The notes below the pieces were generated by a model. The model was not told the origin of the DNA. It was given only the letters and a program-made list of their open reading frames with translations, and ran no database searches. A stretch of 64,000 nt of DNA, from positions 10,354,360 to 10,418,359 of the forward strand of contig JAKJHU010000030.1 in NCBI GenBank assembly GCA_022316685.1, given 5' to 3'. The position numbers and the translations under genes are program-made. Within the stretch, counting starts at the first letter, position 1; each line of letters starts with the position of its first letter. Source of the DNA: Progne subis subis (lineage: Eukaryota > Chordata > Aves > Passeriformes > Hirundinidae). Shown one piece after another: positions 13,622 through 25,125 of the stretch.

Positions 13622-13661
13622 GGGGGGGGGGGGGGGGGGGGAAGAAAAAAAAAAAAAAAAA
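13622..13661 (+). repeat. poly(G) tract of 20 with adjoining poly(A)
   Basis: Twenty consecutive G (13622-13641) are followed by AAG and a 17-base A run. Long poly(G) is rare in vertebrate DNA and can form G-quadruplex structure. It lies about 250 bp before the G+C-rich minisatellite island. Exact length should be treated cautiously because sequencing is error-prone here. Confidence 0.85.
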
Positions 13662-13884
13662 GTCCTTTCCAGGAAAGATGCACTATAATTGAAAGGCAGG
13701 AAGGCAGATTTTTGCAAGGGACCAAATTGTTTGTGCAACATTTACATAAACCAGCTTAAATTTTAGGAATGTACAGAAAGTATACTTGATGCATTCACAA
13801 TTAGTAGTACTATTACAGAAATAATATTTGGAAATATAAGATATTTTACATCGCAGTCATTTCTGATGTGAGTGCTTTAAAGCA

Positions 13885-14200
13885 TTTTCTGCTTAAGAGG
13901 CGGAGTGAGCTGCTGCGCTGGAGGGCGCGGTGCCAGCGGCGCTGCCGGAGCCGCCCGGAGCCGCGCTCCCCCGAAGGGGACACGCTCCCCAGAAGGGGAC
14001 ACGCTCCCCAGAAGGGGACACGCTCCCCAGAAGGGGACACGCTCCCCAGAAGGGGACGCGCTCCCCAGAAGGGGACACGCTCCCCAGAAGGGGACACGCT
14101 CCATCTGGCGGCTCTCGGGTGCGCGGCGCAGGGGCAGAGCCGCGCTGGCTCTCAGCGAGGCGCGCTCCCGCCTCCCCCTGCAAACCGCGCGGTAGCATCA
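13885..14200. other. small isolated G+C- and CpG-rich island
   Basis: About 300 bp of strongly G+C-rich, CpG-dense sequence sits inside otherwise A+T-rich DNA with abrupt edges. The core is the 19 bp minisatellite at 13967-14100. The flanks (13885-13966 and 14101-14200) are non-repetitive and rich in GCGC and CCGC words. It could be a small CpG island promoter, for example of a non-coding RNA, or a G+C-rich insertion. No TATA box or splice-supported exon is visible. Confidence 0.6.
13967..14100 (+). repeat. 19 bp minisatellite, seven tandem units
   Basis: The unit CCCCAGAAGGGGACACGCT repeats about seven times at an exact 19-base period; CACGCT starts at 13981, 14000, 14019, 14038, 14057, 14076 and 14095. 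The first unit is one base shorter and the 14057 copy reads CGCGCT. Each unit can fold as a hairpin, TCCCC-AGAA-GGGGA. Because 19 is not a multiple of three, each reading frame cycles through all three readings. No unit contains a stop, so long frames appear on both strands. These are by-products of the repeat, not genes. Confidence 0.95.
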
Positions 14201-16010
14201 GCAATACTTGTCACATTATGGGACATCTGTAACTCCTAGCATCCGTAGGATCGTATATTAGCCAAATGATGCAGATTCAGCCATTCATAACTGGCAAATC
14301 TCTAAGCGTTCCTTAAGTTAGAATACTATGGATTTCTGTGTTACAGAATTATGGAAATGACAAAAAATCTGAATTAGTCATGTAGAAAAGTTAACAGGGT
14401 CTAAAATACCAGAATTGTTTTTAGACCCTCTTCTGTACAATCCCCATCACAGCCTCTTTCTTGATCAGAATTTAATTTAATAAATGAATATGGCTGTAAA
14501 ACTTCAATAAACCCACACCATCTACTACAAATTGTTTGGGAACAATTGTGTTCCTTGTAACCTTCTACCAATAAGAGCCCTCATCTCATTCCTTCTCTTT
14601 TATATCTGCTAAGAAAAATAATGTTATTGAAGGACCTCAAAACCATCTCTGGGAATAAACAGATTTGGTAACAATAAAGAGATGCATTAGTCAACCAAGC
14701 AAAAATCTGCATCATTACATCAAAGGTCAAAATATCTCCAGACAGAAGTTTCCCTATGTAGATTCTACTTTTGAGTTCTATGCAAGTGCAGATGACAAAC
14801 TTTAATGTCATGTAGCTAGGGACGAGAGGAAAAGAGCACTTCAGAGGTAAGAAGCTGGTAAACACTAGAGAAGAACTGAAAACCAAACTTTATCTGGAAG
14901 TGCACATTGAGGTTTCAAAACTGCTCTGATACTATAGGTCCATTAATTTGCAAGCTTAGAGATGTTGAAATAATAGAAACTAAGCTGTCATACTTATTTA
15001 CTTATATACAGCAAATGCTAGAAAATAGAAAACAGGGATTGTATGAAAAGAGAGTTCAGTATGGATCATAATTCTCCTTTTCCTAATTATACTGAGTAGT
15101 TCCACTGAACTCATTGCAGGTTTGACTTTACATGGGCAGACTGCAAATACTTCAATATTTCCTGTGAACAATTCATATTTCTTACATATATTTGAAAAAT
15201 AAATTTAAGAGAAAAAATCAAAAGGAAAACAAAAAGTATATTTTAGTCCTTCTTTCTACTTGAAATATTACTGATGGAGGAAAAAATACTATATTATTTT
15301 TACAATTATTCTAGTCATTAAATGCTAGAAATTGTGAGTAGTTACTTTTAAAATACGTACTACTTATATACTTAACCACATGCCAAGTACATACTTCTGT
15401 CTGTGGGAATGTGCATTTATAAAATTCTCAGCAATTGCAGAAGTGCAGAGAAAGCATAAGTATGAAAACAAGTGAAGAAAGGCAAGAATAAGGAAAGTGT
15501 TACGAGTAGAAACAAGGATTAGAAAAGGAGAGCACTGAGTATAGGAGAAAATTTCTGTGACTGAAAGAACTTAGTAAGTAAATCACTGAGATTTATTTAA
15601 GGTTTACTCTCAGTTCTTATTCCACCACTTTTTATACTATGCTCTGGTCTTAAATAAATTTTTGTGACTGTGCATCCTATTTATAGAAATAGATTATTAA
15701 AAATAAATCTGTCCCTCAGGCTTAGATATTTAAATTGTTAGTTCCACAAAGCACAAACTAAGTATTTTTTCATGTCTTTCCTTTCTTCCAGCATTGTTTG
15801 GCAAAAAGGTACTACCACCAAATATTAAAGGTCACTGCTGCTAAATTATCTGATGCTTAAAAAAATCCATGTCCATAAACATGTATGTGGCTTAATTTTT
15901 ATGGATAAAGTTTTGGGATTTCAACTTTCATATTAAAAATTGAAAATTCTTCAAGACTGACACTAAAATATTAAGAAACTTTAACTTCTATTTAATGTGA
16001 GCCAAGGTAT
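14201..16010. other. A+T-rich non-coding DNA, no gene seen
   Basis: Unique A+T-rich sequence with no recognised repeat or exon. The longest frame (14581-14886, minus, 101 residues) has no familiar motif. Confidence 0.6.
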
Positions 16011-16175
16011 GTTTGGGTTTTTTTGTTTTGTGGTTTTTTTTGTTTGGGTTTTTTTTGTTTGGTTGGTTTGTTGGTTGGTTGGTGGTTTTTTGGCGGTTTT
16101 TGGTTGGTGCTTTTGTTTGTTTGTGTGTTTGTTTGTTTTTCCTTTGGTTGGTTGGTTGGCTGGCTGGTTTTTGAT
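16011..16175 (+). repeat. T/G-rich GGTT-GTTT degenerate array
   Basis: A strand-asymmetric tract made only of T and G over most of its length, with runs of GGTT, GTTT and TTTTTT units and a GGTTGGTTGGTTGG core near 16145-16160. Open frames through it are simple-repeat readings rich in F, W, V, G and L, or in N, K, P, Q and T on the other strand. Similar tracts occur at 30001-30128 and 32752-32846. Confidence 0.9.
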
Positions 16176-16559
16176 TTTTTTGAGATTTTTTTATGTGTTA
16201 AGTCGTATTGGCAATAGCCAATAAAGATCAAATGATAAGCTTTACCAAATATCTTTATATTTAAAATAGTATAGCTAGCTCTATATTCAATTTCATAAGT
16301 GAATATGAGCTGTACTTCACATTTTTTAAACAAGTGAAATTATTTAGTAATGTTAGTTTAGTTTATTCAGTTAATTTTATGAAAACTGAAGGTTTCAATA
16401 ATTTGTTCCTTTCCAAAATTGAAACAGGTTCTGAAATCACAATATTTACTTCAAAATCATTTGTGAATAACACGTCTCTTAATTAGGTTTTAATGTATGC
16501 TATTTAATATAGTTCTTGAAAAATATATAACATCATTATGTGGGCAAGAATGTTACTAA

Positions 16560-16870
16560 TGTGTTGCACTCCATCTATTTAGCAGTTAATGTAATGCATC
16601 CCAGGCTTTGTTTATCTTTGTAAGGATGCCTTGGAGTCCTTGAACCTTGGGGCACTTGTAATACTTGGCACTACTTTTGCTTACAGGCATGGAAATTAAT
16701 TTTCTTATCTTGGGATATGAAGACCCAAATTGTATCTGCTCAGCAGCAGTTCATAACCTGTCATTTTCAGCCATGGAGACACCATTCCCATTTGGGCCAG
16801 ACTTTGATTGACAGGGATTATAACAAATTTGCCACCTCTTGGATTGCATGACATTCTTCTTAAACAAAGA
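16560..16870. promoter_or_regulatory. candidate conserved enhancer with PBX-MEIS-type site
   Basis: A block of balanced-composition, non-repetitive, non-coding sequence. It contains the decamer TGATTGACAG at 16805-16814, which equals the known PBX-MEIS/PREP composite site. It also holds AT-rich homeodomain-type cores (GGAAATTAATTTTC near 16690). Its texture resembles conserved developmental non-coding elements. That is inference: no alignment was available, and a ten-base site can occur by chance. Confidence 0.3.
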
Positions 16871-17374
16871 TCAGTCACGAACATCCAGAATTAGTATTTT
16901 TTTAAAAAAATACAACAGTAAAACAATATGAAAATATTAGAAAAAAGTCTGCATGTGAAATTTCACTACTGAAATGCAGGGCCTGTGCCTTGTGCCTCAG
17001 ATAGAGCAACTCTTCTACAAGTATCAGCTACCAAAACTGTAAACATGGCTTCACCAAAAAATATCCACGTTAGATTAGTTAATACAGTTTACAGGAGAGG
17101 AATTGAACCACATAGCCTTCAAATCAAAAAATAATTACAAAGTTTGGATTTAAAGGCATCTCATTTTTTACACTACTTAGCAGCAGTCTGTAACGTTTCA
17201 TGAGTACATACAAGTTCAAAAGCACTGTATTGCCAGCTTCCATTGGAACTGTAAGTCTTAATGCTCCTGAAAACTCAGCTTCTGGGATGTTGGATCAGTT
17301 ACTGACAAAAAACCCACAACTGACTCCCTTTAAAGTTTGTTTTAAGTCACTTATCATTAAGGACTCTGGATCAC

Positions 17375-17460
17375 AAGAAATGTATGGGGATTTTAGGCAC
17401 CTAAGTCCAGATTTCTGATGCTGAAAATCCTCACTCAGCTTAACACAGGAGGTGTCTACA
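17375..17460. repeat. possible ancient amniote interspersed repeat
   Basis: TTTAGGCACCTAAGTCC followed by a region ending in AAAATCC resembles phrases common in old degenerate repeats of turtles, crocodiles and birds, as I recall them. Only a short match supports this. Confidence 0.2.
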
Positions 17461-17643
17461 TTTCCTTGACAAATTAATTTATCACTTCAAAGTCTTTAGA
17501 GGCTTAAAAAGGCAATCTTATCCTATGATAATTTCCAATCTAAATAGTGTGCCAGTTTGTCCTAATTGTTTCTCTCCGGAGCCATGCTTGTGTTCTGTTC
17601 ATATCTCAGAGTAATTTGTCGCAAAGATTTGTTGCTTCATTTA

Positions 17644-17707
17644 ATGCATTACCAATAGAGAAATGAAAATAAAATTTTATGCATCACCCTAACTCTATAT
17701 TAAAGGT
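17644..17707 (+). repeat. 64 bp direct repeat, copy 2
   Basis: Near-identical to 13408-13471 (63 of 64 bases), same orientation, with unrelated flanks. See copy 1. Which copy is the original cannot be told from this window. Confidence 0.9.
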
Positions 17708-19649
17708 TGTTAAAGGGCTTTATAATCTTCTAAAGGAACTGTTATAGATGTGTGAAATGTTACTGGGGTTCATATATTTTCTTTGTAAAGAAATGAAAGT
17801 AACTTGCAAAGTCACACTTCTACTTTGTAAAACATTAAAATCCTGAAACTAGAATATTAGAATAAAACAATAAGATCCTGAAATGAAAATATTAGAAATA
17901 TTAAGAATTCCAAGTGCTGCCTACCTAGTGACCAGTGTTACTTGTCCCAAGTGCAACCATTTCATTGTCACATTTAAGTGTCAATCCTTCTTTCCAATCC
18001 TTTCATTATCCTATGCACCTCTTTCTGTTCTCACTACACAACAAAATATCCATTGATGCAGAAAAATACCAAAATTATTGTTCTATCATTGTCAAAATGA
18101 ATTGTAGCACCATTTTTCCAACAGACAGTAGAGTATGTTATTTTCCTTTCACATTTTTGTCCCATCTGCAGCTTTATTCTCTGAAAGTACAAGGAAGAAT
18201 AAAAAGCTTTTTTGCAAAGTTGTATCTACATTCCTAGTTTAACTCTCCTTGTCTCAGTGGAACCTAAAAAGCTATGCATGATTATGCAGTACAGTTTAAA
18301 AATAGTTCTTTCTTTTAAATACAAAAAGGTTAAAGAGTCTAGAAGTTCTGAGGTTTCAATCCCTGAAATACTTTTTCTGCTGTCCTGGGAGTCTGACAGT
18401 CAGCAGAGATGAGCTGCTTCCTGCGTCGGTTGCTATGCAACCTCTGTGCCATCCCACGAGCTCAAATGTCTCTGTCCTGTACTTCTGCACAAAATGGGGA
18501 GAAGAGCTGTCAGCTTTGGGGTTTTATCAGTATTTTCAGCTTCCTAGTCGGTCAAGAGAATTTGTGTAGAAAGATCAAGAAAACTGAAAGACAGAAAGAA
18601 ACTTTGACCATGGGCAACACGGTCTTAAAAAAAATATTGGTAATTTTTATGAATAGCCAAATAGCACTTTGTTCACTTGAATCCTTACTGGGGTTTTTAA
18701 TGACTTGCAACAAAAATTGGACTTGAATGTTTTATGCCAATGAAACCCGAATGATAGTGGAGAAATCTAGTTTTATGCCCATATTATGCATAAAATTTAC
18801 CCAAAAAATCCAAAATAACTTCAGATGCATAACATTGGCTTTCAAGGAGAAAAAAAAAAAAGAAAAAAGCTATTTAACTTTGTGTTACCTAGTTATAAGA
18901 GCATAATAGATTAAGCCTCAAATTGAGCAGTCTCTATAATCTCTAATTGTGTGATATTGGCTGCAATATCACACCTTGCTGTAGTTTTCTCCTCCATTAA
19001 AAAAGCTTTCATACTGAAATGTTCCACTGAAAGACTATACACTGAGACCAATCAGAATCAAGTTTGGTTCATAAAAGTTTATAAGGTTTTTAAAACAAGG
19101 TCTGCATTAACAGCAGCTGTGCTGTTAAGTGTAAAAGACAGATATGTATTTCACATGGTAAATACCAAAGATTTTTTTTTTTTCTTTTAAGTATAGAAAA
19201 AGAAGCGATTTTTAGAGGTTTAGCTACAAATTCAGTGTGAAATTCTAAGTCTTCCCAAACTGGAAATTTAAGTCATATATTCAGATCATTACCTACATAT
19301 TTGGAACAGTTTTATTTAGGTCTTATTTAAATTTCCAAAACTTGATCATTTGAAATTGAGTTCCAGAAAGATATTTCTCCTACATTCTTATTAAATGAAA
19401 TAGTACAGAGAATGACCTATGAGTTGTAGCTGTACTATGCTTATCTTTATGAAGATTCTGTGTCCTTCTGAATACACAATTTGTTGTATTTTATAGTAGA
19501 TTAATGAAGCAACCTCACATCCAGACTAATTCACTCTATTCTTTCTAATATACTTAAGTTATTTTGGTTTTGTGGTGAATCTTTTATTTTAAAAGAGGTT
19601 TTACTAAGTATTGATTTTTTACATTTATTTTCCTCCCACTTTGGTGTCA
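17708..19649. other. A+T-rich non-coding DNA, no gene seen
   Basis: No recognised repeat or exon. Short plus-strand frames (17935-18237, 18409-18726) have no familiar motif and no visible splice context. Confidence 0.6.
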
Positions 19650-19915
19650 CCTAGAAACTCCACAACTTTTTTCCAGTTGCAGATAAAGGTGGTAAATAAG
19701 ACAGGCCCAAGACCCTGCCCTTGCAGTCAGCCTCTGCAGTGTCTGAGCTATTAACCACTGCTCTGGGAGCCTGGTCATCCAAGCAGCTTTTACCCAGCTG
19801 ACTTCCCACTGATCCAGATCATAATGTTCAATGTGGATGAGAGTATTACAGGTTTTGCTAAAGTCAGTGTAAATGACATTCACTGCTCTCTCTCTCTCTG
19901 TCTGCATACCCATTA
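19650..19915 (-). mobile_element. CR1 reverse transcriptase fragment
   Basis: On the minus strand an 88-residue frame starts with a CR1 RT motif (AVNVIYTDFSKTCNTL, matching the CR1 form V-x-Y-L-D-F-S-K-A-F-D-T). It continues with YDLDQWEVSW, the CR1 G-L-D-E-W-T-V-R-W region. A neighbouring frame gives QGLGPVLFTTFICNW, matching the CR1 segment before the catalytic FADD. The frame shift and the loss of the palm show a dead internal fragment. Neither the 5' part nor the 3' terminus is present. Confidence 0.8.
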
Positions 19916-22900
19916 TATCATAGAAGAAAACCAGATCAGTTAGATGTGATTTACCTCCGGAAATTATGGCTCAGATTCTCTGCTGAACTGCACATCACGT
20001 TTTGCCTCTTTGAAATTACTTTGGACTGACTTCTAGCAGTCCTGATCACCTCCTTTTTTCATCTTTCCCTCAAAAGTCTCTCAGATAATTTAAACCCATA
20101 ATTTGATATATATTTGCTGAATTTACATTAATGTAATAGAAAATAATGATTATTTGAAGTTGCATCCCTTATTGTACAAACTACATCTGCACTGAAGTCT
20201 GTGGCTATATACTCACATAAACGTAATTGTTTATATAGAGAGAATTTTACAGAGCAAGAAAATACTTCTTATTTCAGGCTCTGATATAATGACATTTTAA
20301 AGAAATAAATTAGGAGCCAACAAATTGCAGTTCCCCTAATATGATGTAAATACTGTATGGCAATGCTTCCTTATTTAGAAGGAAGGAAGATTTGCAATGA
20401 GGTTTTTTCTTAACAATCATCAGAGGAGAAAAAGGAACATATTTAATTATATTATTTAGGAACTTACAGAAATAGGGTCTAAAAAACACAGTCAGCGTTT
20501 GGGAGGAACTTTGTCCTATGTAGATGAGATTTATATCTATTATCTTGGTCTTGAAATGTACTGTACAAGTTTACAAGTGTACAAGTTTAAATCATTATCC
20601 ACACATACATTTAGACATTCTATTCACAACAGTGTTGAATTCTATCTTTATCATTGCACTTTGTTTTTCTTCCACTACTTTGACATTTTGTCCCATTTCG
20701 ATAGTTTCATGGTAAAATCACAAAATGTTTAAGTGAAATTTTAGCTCCCAGGTCATCAAGTTGCAGAGGATGCTTCCTTCCTTCCCTTATGTAACTAATT
20801 TAAGCGACAACTAGGTACTTCAAGCAAGAAAGATAAGTAGTGGGCTAGATCCCTGTTCTTGGCTTGTTAAATACTTCTGATGCATTCAAAACCAAATAAG
20901 CAAATCCATAGCTCATCTGACTTATCTGCAGGAAAACTTTTCATAAATAAAATTATTATAATTTTAACTTGTTTGAAAGGAATTAAGCAGTTCTGGCCAA
21001 AACCTGTATGCAAGTTATAGGCAAGCCAGGGAAAAGTCATTAAATGCCTCTGACCAGCCTACTTCCCTACTCTGATTATAATAAAACAAAGCCTTGCTAT
21101 GAAGTAATTCCTAACCACACGTAAGGGTTTTGGTTCCTCCAGAAAGACTAAGACACAGGTTGCTTAACCAAAACATTCCCATATCATAAAATCATCAAGC
21201 AAGTGATGTCTGCCAGGCTGTAAAGTATTTATTTAGATTTTTATTAAGGTCAATGCCATAGTAAAAAGGCTTGCTTCTCTTATTAATTCACTGGATTAAA
21301 TGGAGGAAGAGACAATGACAAGTTAGGCTTTGATGTCTTTGCTACAAGTAGACACAGTTAAAGACATACTTTTCATAGCTCTAGTTCTCATATCCCTGCC
21401 TTTAATTTTAGTCAAGTTCTTGACATTTATTTCAAGACACTTTGGGGAATAGAGACTGAAGTTCCAGAACAGCTAATTTTAAAAATATTTAATTGTGTGT
21501 AGTGCAAATGCTTATAAATTGCAATTATAAAAGGGTAGTAAAACCACTTAATGTGAATAAAATATGTGAATTCTCACCCTTATGCTTAATGGAAAATTCA
21601 AGAGGACAATTAACACCATACTCACAACCTGATTTTTCAGGAAAAGCTGAAAATTTTCCAAATTTCCTTTTAAATGTACATTCTTCACATCTTCACTTTC
21701 TCCAAAACCATTATGTAGAAGTTTTCACAGAGCAGCATTCATGTTTCAAAAGCTTAGAATGTCAGCATTTCAGGGGGCATGTTCAAAGGAATAAATTAAA
21801 TTATACATGTCAATAATGTCAAATATTAATTATAATCCTAAGTTTATGCATATCTGATGTTACTGAAGGCAGTTAGAAGGTCAGAAAACTTTCTAAATGA
21901 TCAATATAATGATTAATATATTAATTAATATTAAAAACTGTGGAATCAAAGAAATGTAAATTTTAGGAAGGCATAAGGGGAAAAATGAAGTCTTTAAAGA
22001 GATCACAAAAATGTATATATTAAAGCATATATTTAAATGTATGTGTCTCCATCAAAAAAGTGCATATTCCCACTTCTACATATTGTAACCTGGTTCCTCA
22101 AACCATAGTTTTGTTTTCAAATGTTTTGTTTTGTTTTGCTGTCAAATTTGACATTACAGGGCTACATATTTAAACATACTCTTCCCCTTCATTAAGATTA
22201 TACTTGCTGAATGGAAAACCTGCAGATTGAGGTAGATCAAATTCAGCTTTCATACAGTTCCCTATATTTTTCAATACATAAAATGGGATTTGTACACATG
22301 TATGCACATGCACACACATCCCTTACTCAAACATTGAGGCTTAGTCATCCCTGAATTGCTATTTTAGCTCTCATTCAGAACACTCAGAATACAGAGTTGT
22401 TTGCATGAGAATACTTTCTCTTGTTGTTGGTCCTCATGATACTATCTTCAGAGATGGAAGAAAAAATCTAAATTAAAAAAAATTTTTGAAATGTGAGCTA
22501 CAAAGGACAGGACTTTCATTTTGAGCCTTGGAAACATAGGTAATTACAGCAGCAGCCTACTACTTCACATGCCTGTTCTTTCAAAATCCATTAAAAATCT
22601 CATAAAAACATAGCATGCAAAAATCCATTTTCCTTCTTTCATCTGGAAACTGAGCTTCAGGAATTTATTCAGAAATAATCCTGAAGAATGGTCTCCTAAG
22701 AAACTGCCTGCTGTTTCCTTCCTGCACATTGCCCAGCCACACAGCTTGGTCTCTCCTGCTCTCACAGTCACTTTTGTGAAGCATTCAGAAGGTCTAGACT
22801 ATAACTTTATCTTTTCAGATAGATTCACACAGGTTGTACACACAGCCTTTCACACATATTGCATTAAATTATGTCTTAATTGCCACTTTGCAACACCATA

Positions 22901-23040
22901 TGGAAGTCCAACAGAGCATTCTCCATTACCTTGAAGATTGTGGAAACAAAAAAATTTAATAATTTGGAACTTCTGAATATCAAATAAGTTCTCAAAATAA
23001 TTCAAAACAAGTACACGACTATGTGGGAGGACACAAAAGC

Positions 23041-23148
23041 ATTATTATTAATTATTAATAATCACCTAGGTATGTAGAACAATAATTCTCTATATTGTTA
23101 ATAATTTATTAATAATTATTTAGGTATGTAGAACATTACTATTGTATA
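23041..23148 (+). repeat. 54 bp tandem duplication, diverged
   Basis: The word TAGGTATGTAGAACA occurs at 23067 and again at 23121, and surrounding ATTAATAAT sequence also matches at a 54-base offset. Two copies only, with substitutions, so it is an old local duplication. Confidence 0.75.
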
Positions 23149-23858
23149 GTCCTCAGACAGGAATACTAGCAAAGGTTTCTGAAACAACAACCTGAACATG
23201 GAGCCACATGGATGTACAAAAGGACATCCAATATGTGGCATCTGATATAAGGTAACAATAGTTCTGATTCTCTCCTACTACTCCTCCTTTAATCACTTAA
23301 ATGAATGTTGTTCAATTTCTGAAACTGAATTATGACCAGGAATCTACACAAGAAAAGAAATAATACCGGTATAAAGGAAGGAAAAGTGGACCACCTTGAC
23401 TGAACTGAACTGAAGAAAACAAAAAGAAAGGAATTTTCTATGATCCTCAGTAAGTGACTGAAACAAATCTTCAAGTCCTTTGTTGTCTCAGTGCAGGAAT
23501 AAATGTCTATCAACGAATGTCTATTAGGAAGATGTGTTTCAGAAAAACACCACATTGCCCTTATGTGCAAAAATAATGAAATCATCTTCTTCTAATCCTG
23601 TTATGCAAGAATAAAAACAATTTAATTTAATTGTAACTTTGGCCTTCAAAGCAGCCTAATTCAGGCAGTGTTAAATTATAATTCCTAAATCAAATTGTAG
23701 TACAGACCCTGAAAATTGTAAGACAACATTTTTCTATAATTTTTAAACGTTAATTTTTCACATAGAGACCTCAGAGAAATAATTTGGGTCAGATTTGTAG
23801 CTACAAAAAATCTTAACAGTGTTCCAGATTTAAGAACATCTTATTAGGATTTAAAGGG

Positions 23859-23900
<42 letters not shown>

Positions 23901-23907
23901 AGAGAGA
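23859..23907 (+). repeat. poly(A) of 39 followed by (GA)n
   Basis: A 39-base A run passes into a short GA run, the same compound structure as 6837-6881. No retroposon body is recognised upstream. Confidence 0.9.
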
Positions 23908-24854
23908 GCTCACGTCCTCACTGCCAAATTCTGAAACATGCTGTGATATTTAAAGCTTCTAGTTCTTTAGAGAAAAAAAGAGTTCAGTAAACATATTTTA
24001 CCATCTGCTTGGGATTCCATAAATTAAAGATGTCTGGGTATTTTTAACTGCATTCATACAGATTTGGGTATCTTTTCTCTGTTTTGCATCTGTCATGTTT
24101 GGCTTCTTGGTATAAAACTAGCAGAGGGAGTCCAAAAAATACAGAACCTGCTCTTACTTCTGGATTGTGATAGGGTGCAAAAAGATACTCACACACAACT
24201 GAGATGATAATATTTACTACAAAATGTTTATTATCTTTCTATTAAACCTTAAAATGCTTTTATCATCTACCATACTATCTACCCATTGACAAATTCCAGA
24301 AACATTAGAAAGAAATATAAATGTACAAAGAAAGACCAAGCAAGGTCAAAAACTTTTCCCTCAAAAAACAAGATGCCACTTACTTACTATGATATGGTCC
24401 TTAAAAAAATACGTTATTATTTAGATAAAAGATTTAATTTTTTTATTTAACAATTTAGATTTGAAAAATTTAAATTTAATTTAGAGGGTTTTTATTATTT
24501 TGATATACTGAATAGTATTTTTTTATTATTTATAATGCTTTCCTGAAAGACTGGAATTTGGACAGTTTGACTACAGTTAATAACAATTTTCAAAAATAAA
24601 CTGGTAAAAAAATCTGTGTACTTGGAAAATACTGAAATGTAGAAAGTTCCTATTGTAGTTCTTAAACAGACCTCTGGTAGAGATAAATGAAGGTTTCTAA
24701 AGTTTTTCCATTTTTTTAGTTGATGGGTGATAACAGTCATTACTCTTTAGTTTCTATTTTATGCAATATGAAAAGAATTACGATACAGTGACTGCATTTT
24801 CTGCAGGGCAATCTTTCCATCATAAGGTACTCCTGAAGTACTTAATTTTTACAG

Positions 24855-25125
24855 ACGGATCTCTCCCTGTCCTCACAGAGATGTTGATGAAGTATGGGTA
24901 AGATGAGCAGAGAGTGAGGCAAATTGGATGGCTGGACCCAGAGGGTGGTGATCAGTGGCATGAACTGTACTCAGAGTACAGTAGTAGTGATGCACCACAG
25001 GGGTCAATTCTGAGCCAAATTCTCTTTGATGTCTTCATTAATTATCTGGATGATTATGTAGATTATACCCTCAGCATATTTGCAGATGAAATGCTGGCTG
25101 CAGTGGTGTTTGTTAGGTTTCTTCC
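24855..25125 (+). mobile_element. CR1 reverse transcriptase fragment
   Basis: The plus-strand frame from 24914 carries APQGSILSQILFDVFINYLDD followed by YTLSIFADEM. This is the CR1 RT stretch leading to the catalytic FADD box, here changed to FADE (25079-25090). Just upstream, a different frame reads DLPVLTEMLMKYG and then DEQ-VRQI, matching the CR1 sequence before G-L-D-E-W-T-V-R-W. The segment between them is shorter than expected, so there has been a deletion. A dead internal fragment with no CR1 3' terminus. Confidence 0.8.

Larger units (their letters stand above)
19916..24854. other. A+T-rich non-coding DNA, no gene seen
   Basis: Unique A+T-rich sequence with a 54 bp tandem duplication (23041-23148) and a poly(A)-(GA)n tract (23859-23907). 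The 107-residue plus frame at 21493-21816 and the 98-residue minus frame at 23289-23585 are unrecognised and show no coding support. Confidence 0.6.

Noticed and set aside
13967..14100. CRISPR-like array
   Set aside because: Units are directly tandem with no spacers, and the context is a vertebrate genome; it is a minisatellite.
13846..14239. Several overlapping 75-123 residue frames with repeated LPRRGHAPQKG-type peptides
   Set aside because: They are produced by the stop-free 19 bp repeat in all six frames; none has an independent coding signal.
15992..16333. Frames rich in N, Q, P, K and T, or in F, W, V and G, through the GGTT array
   Set aside because: Simple-repeat translations on each strand.
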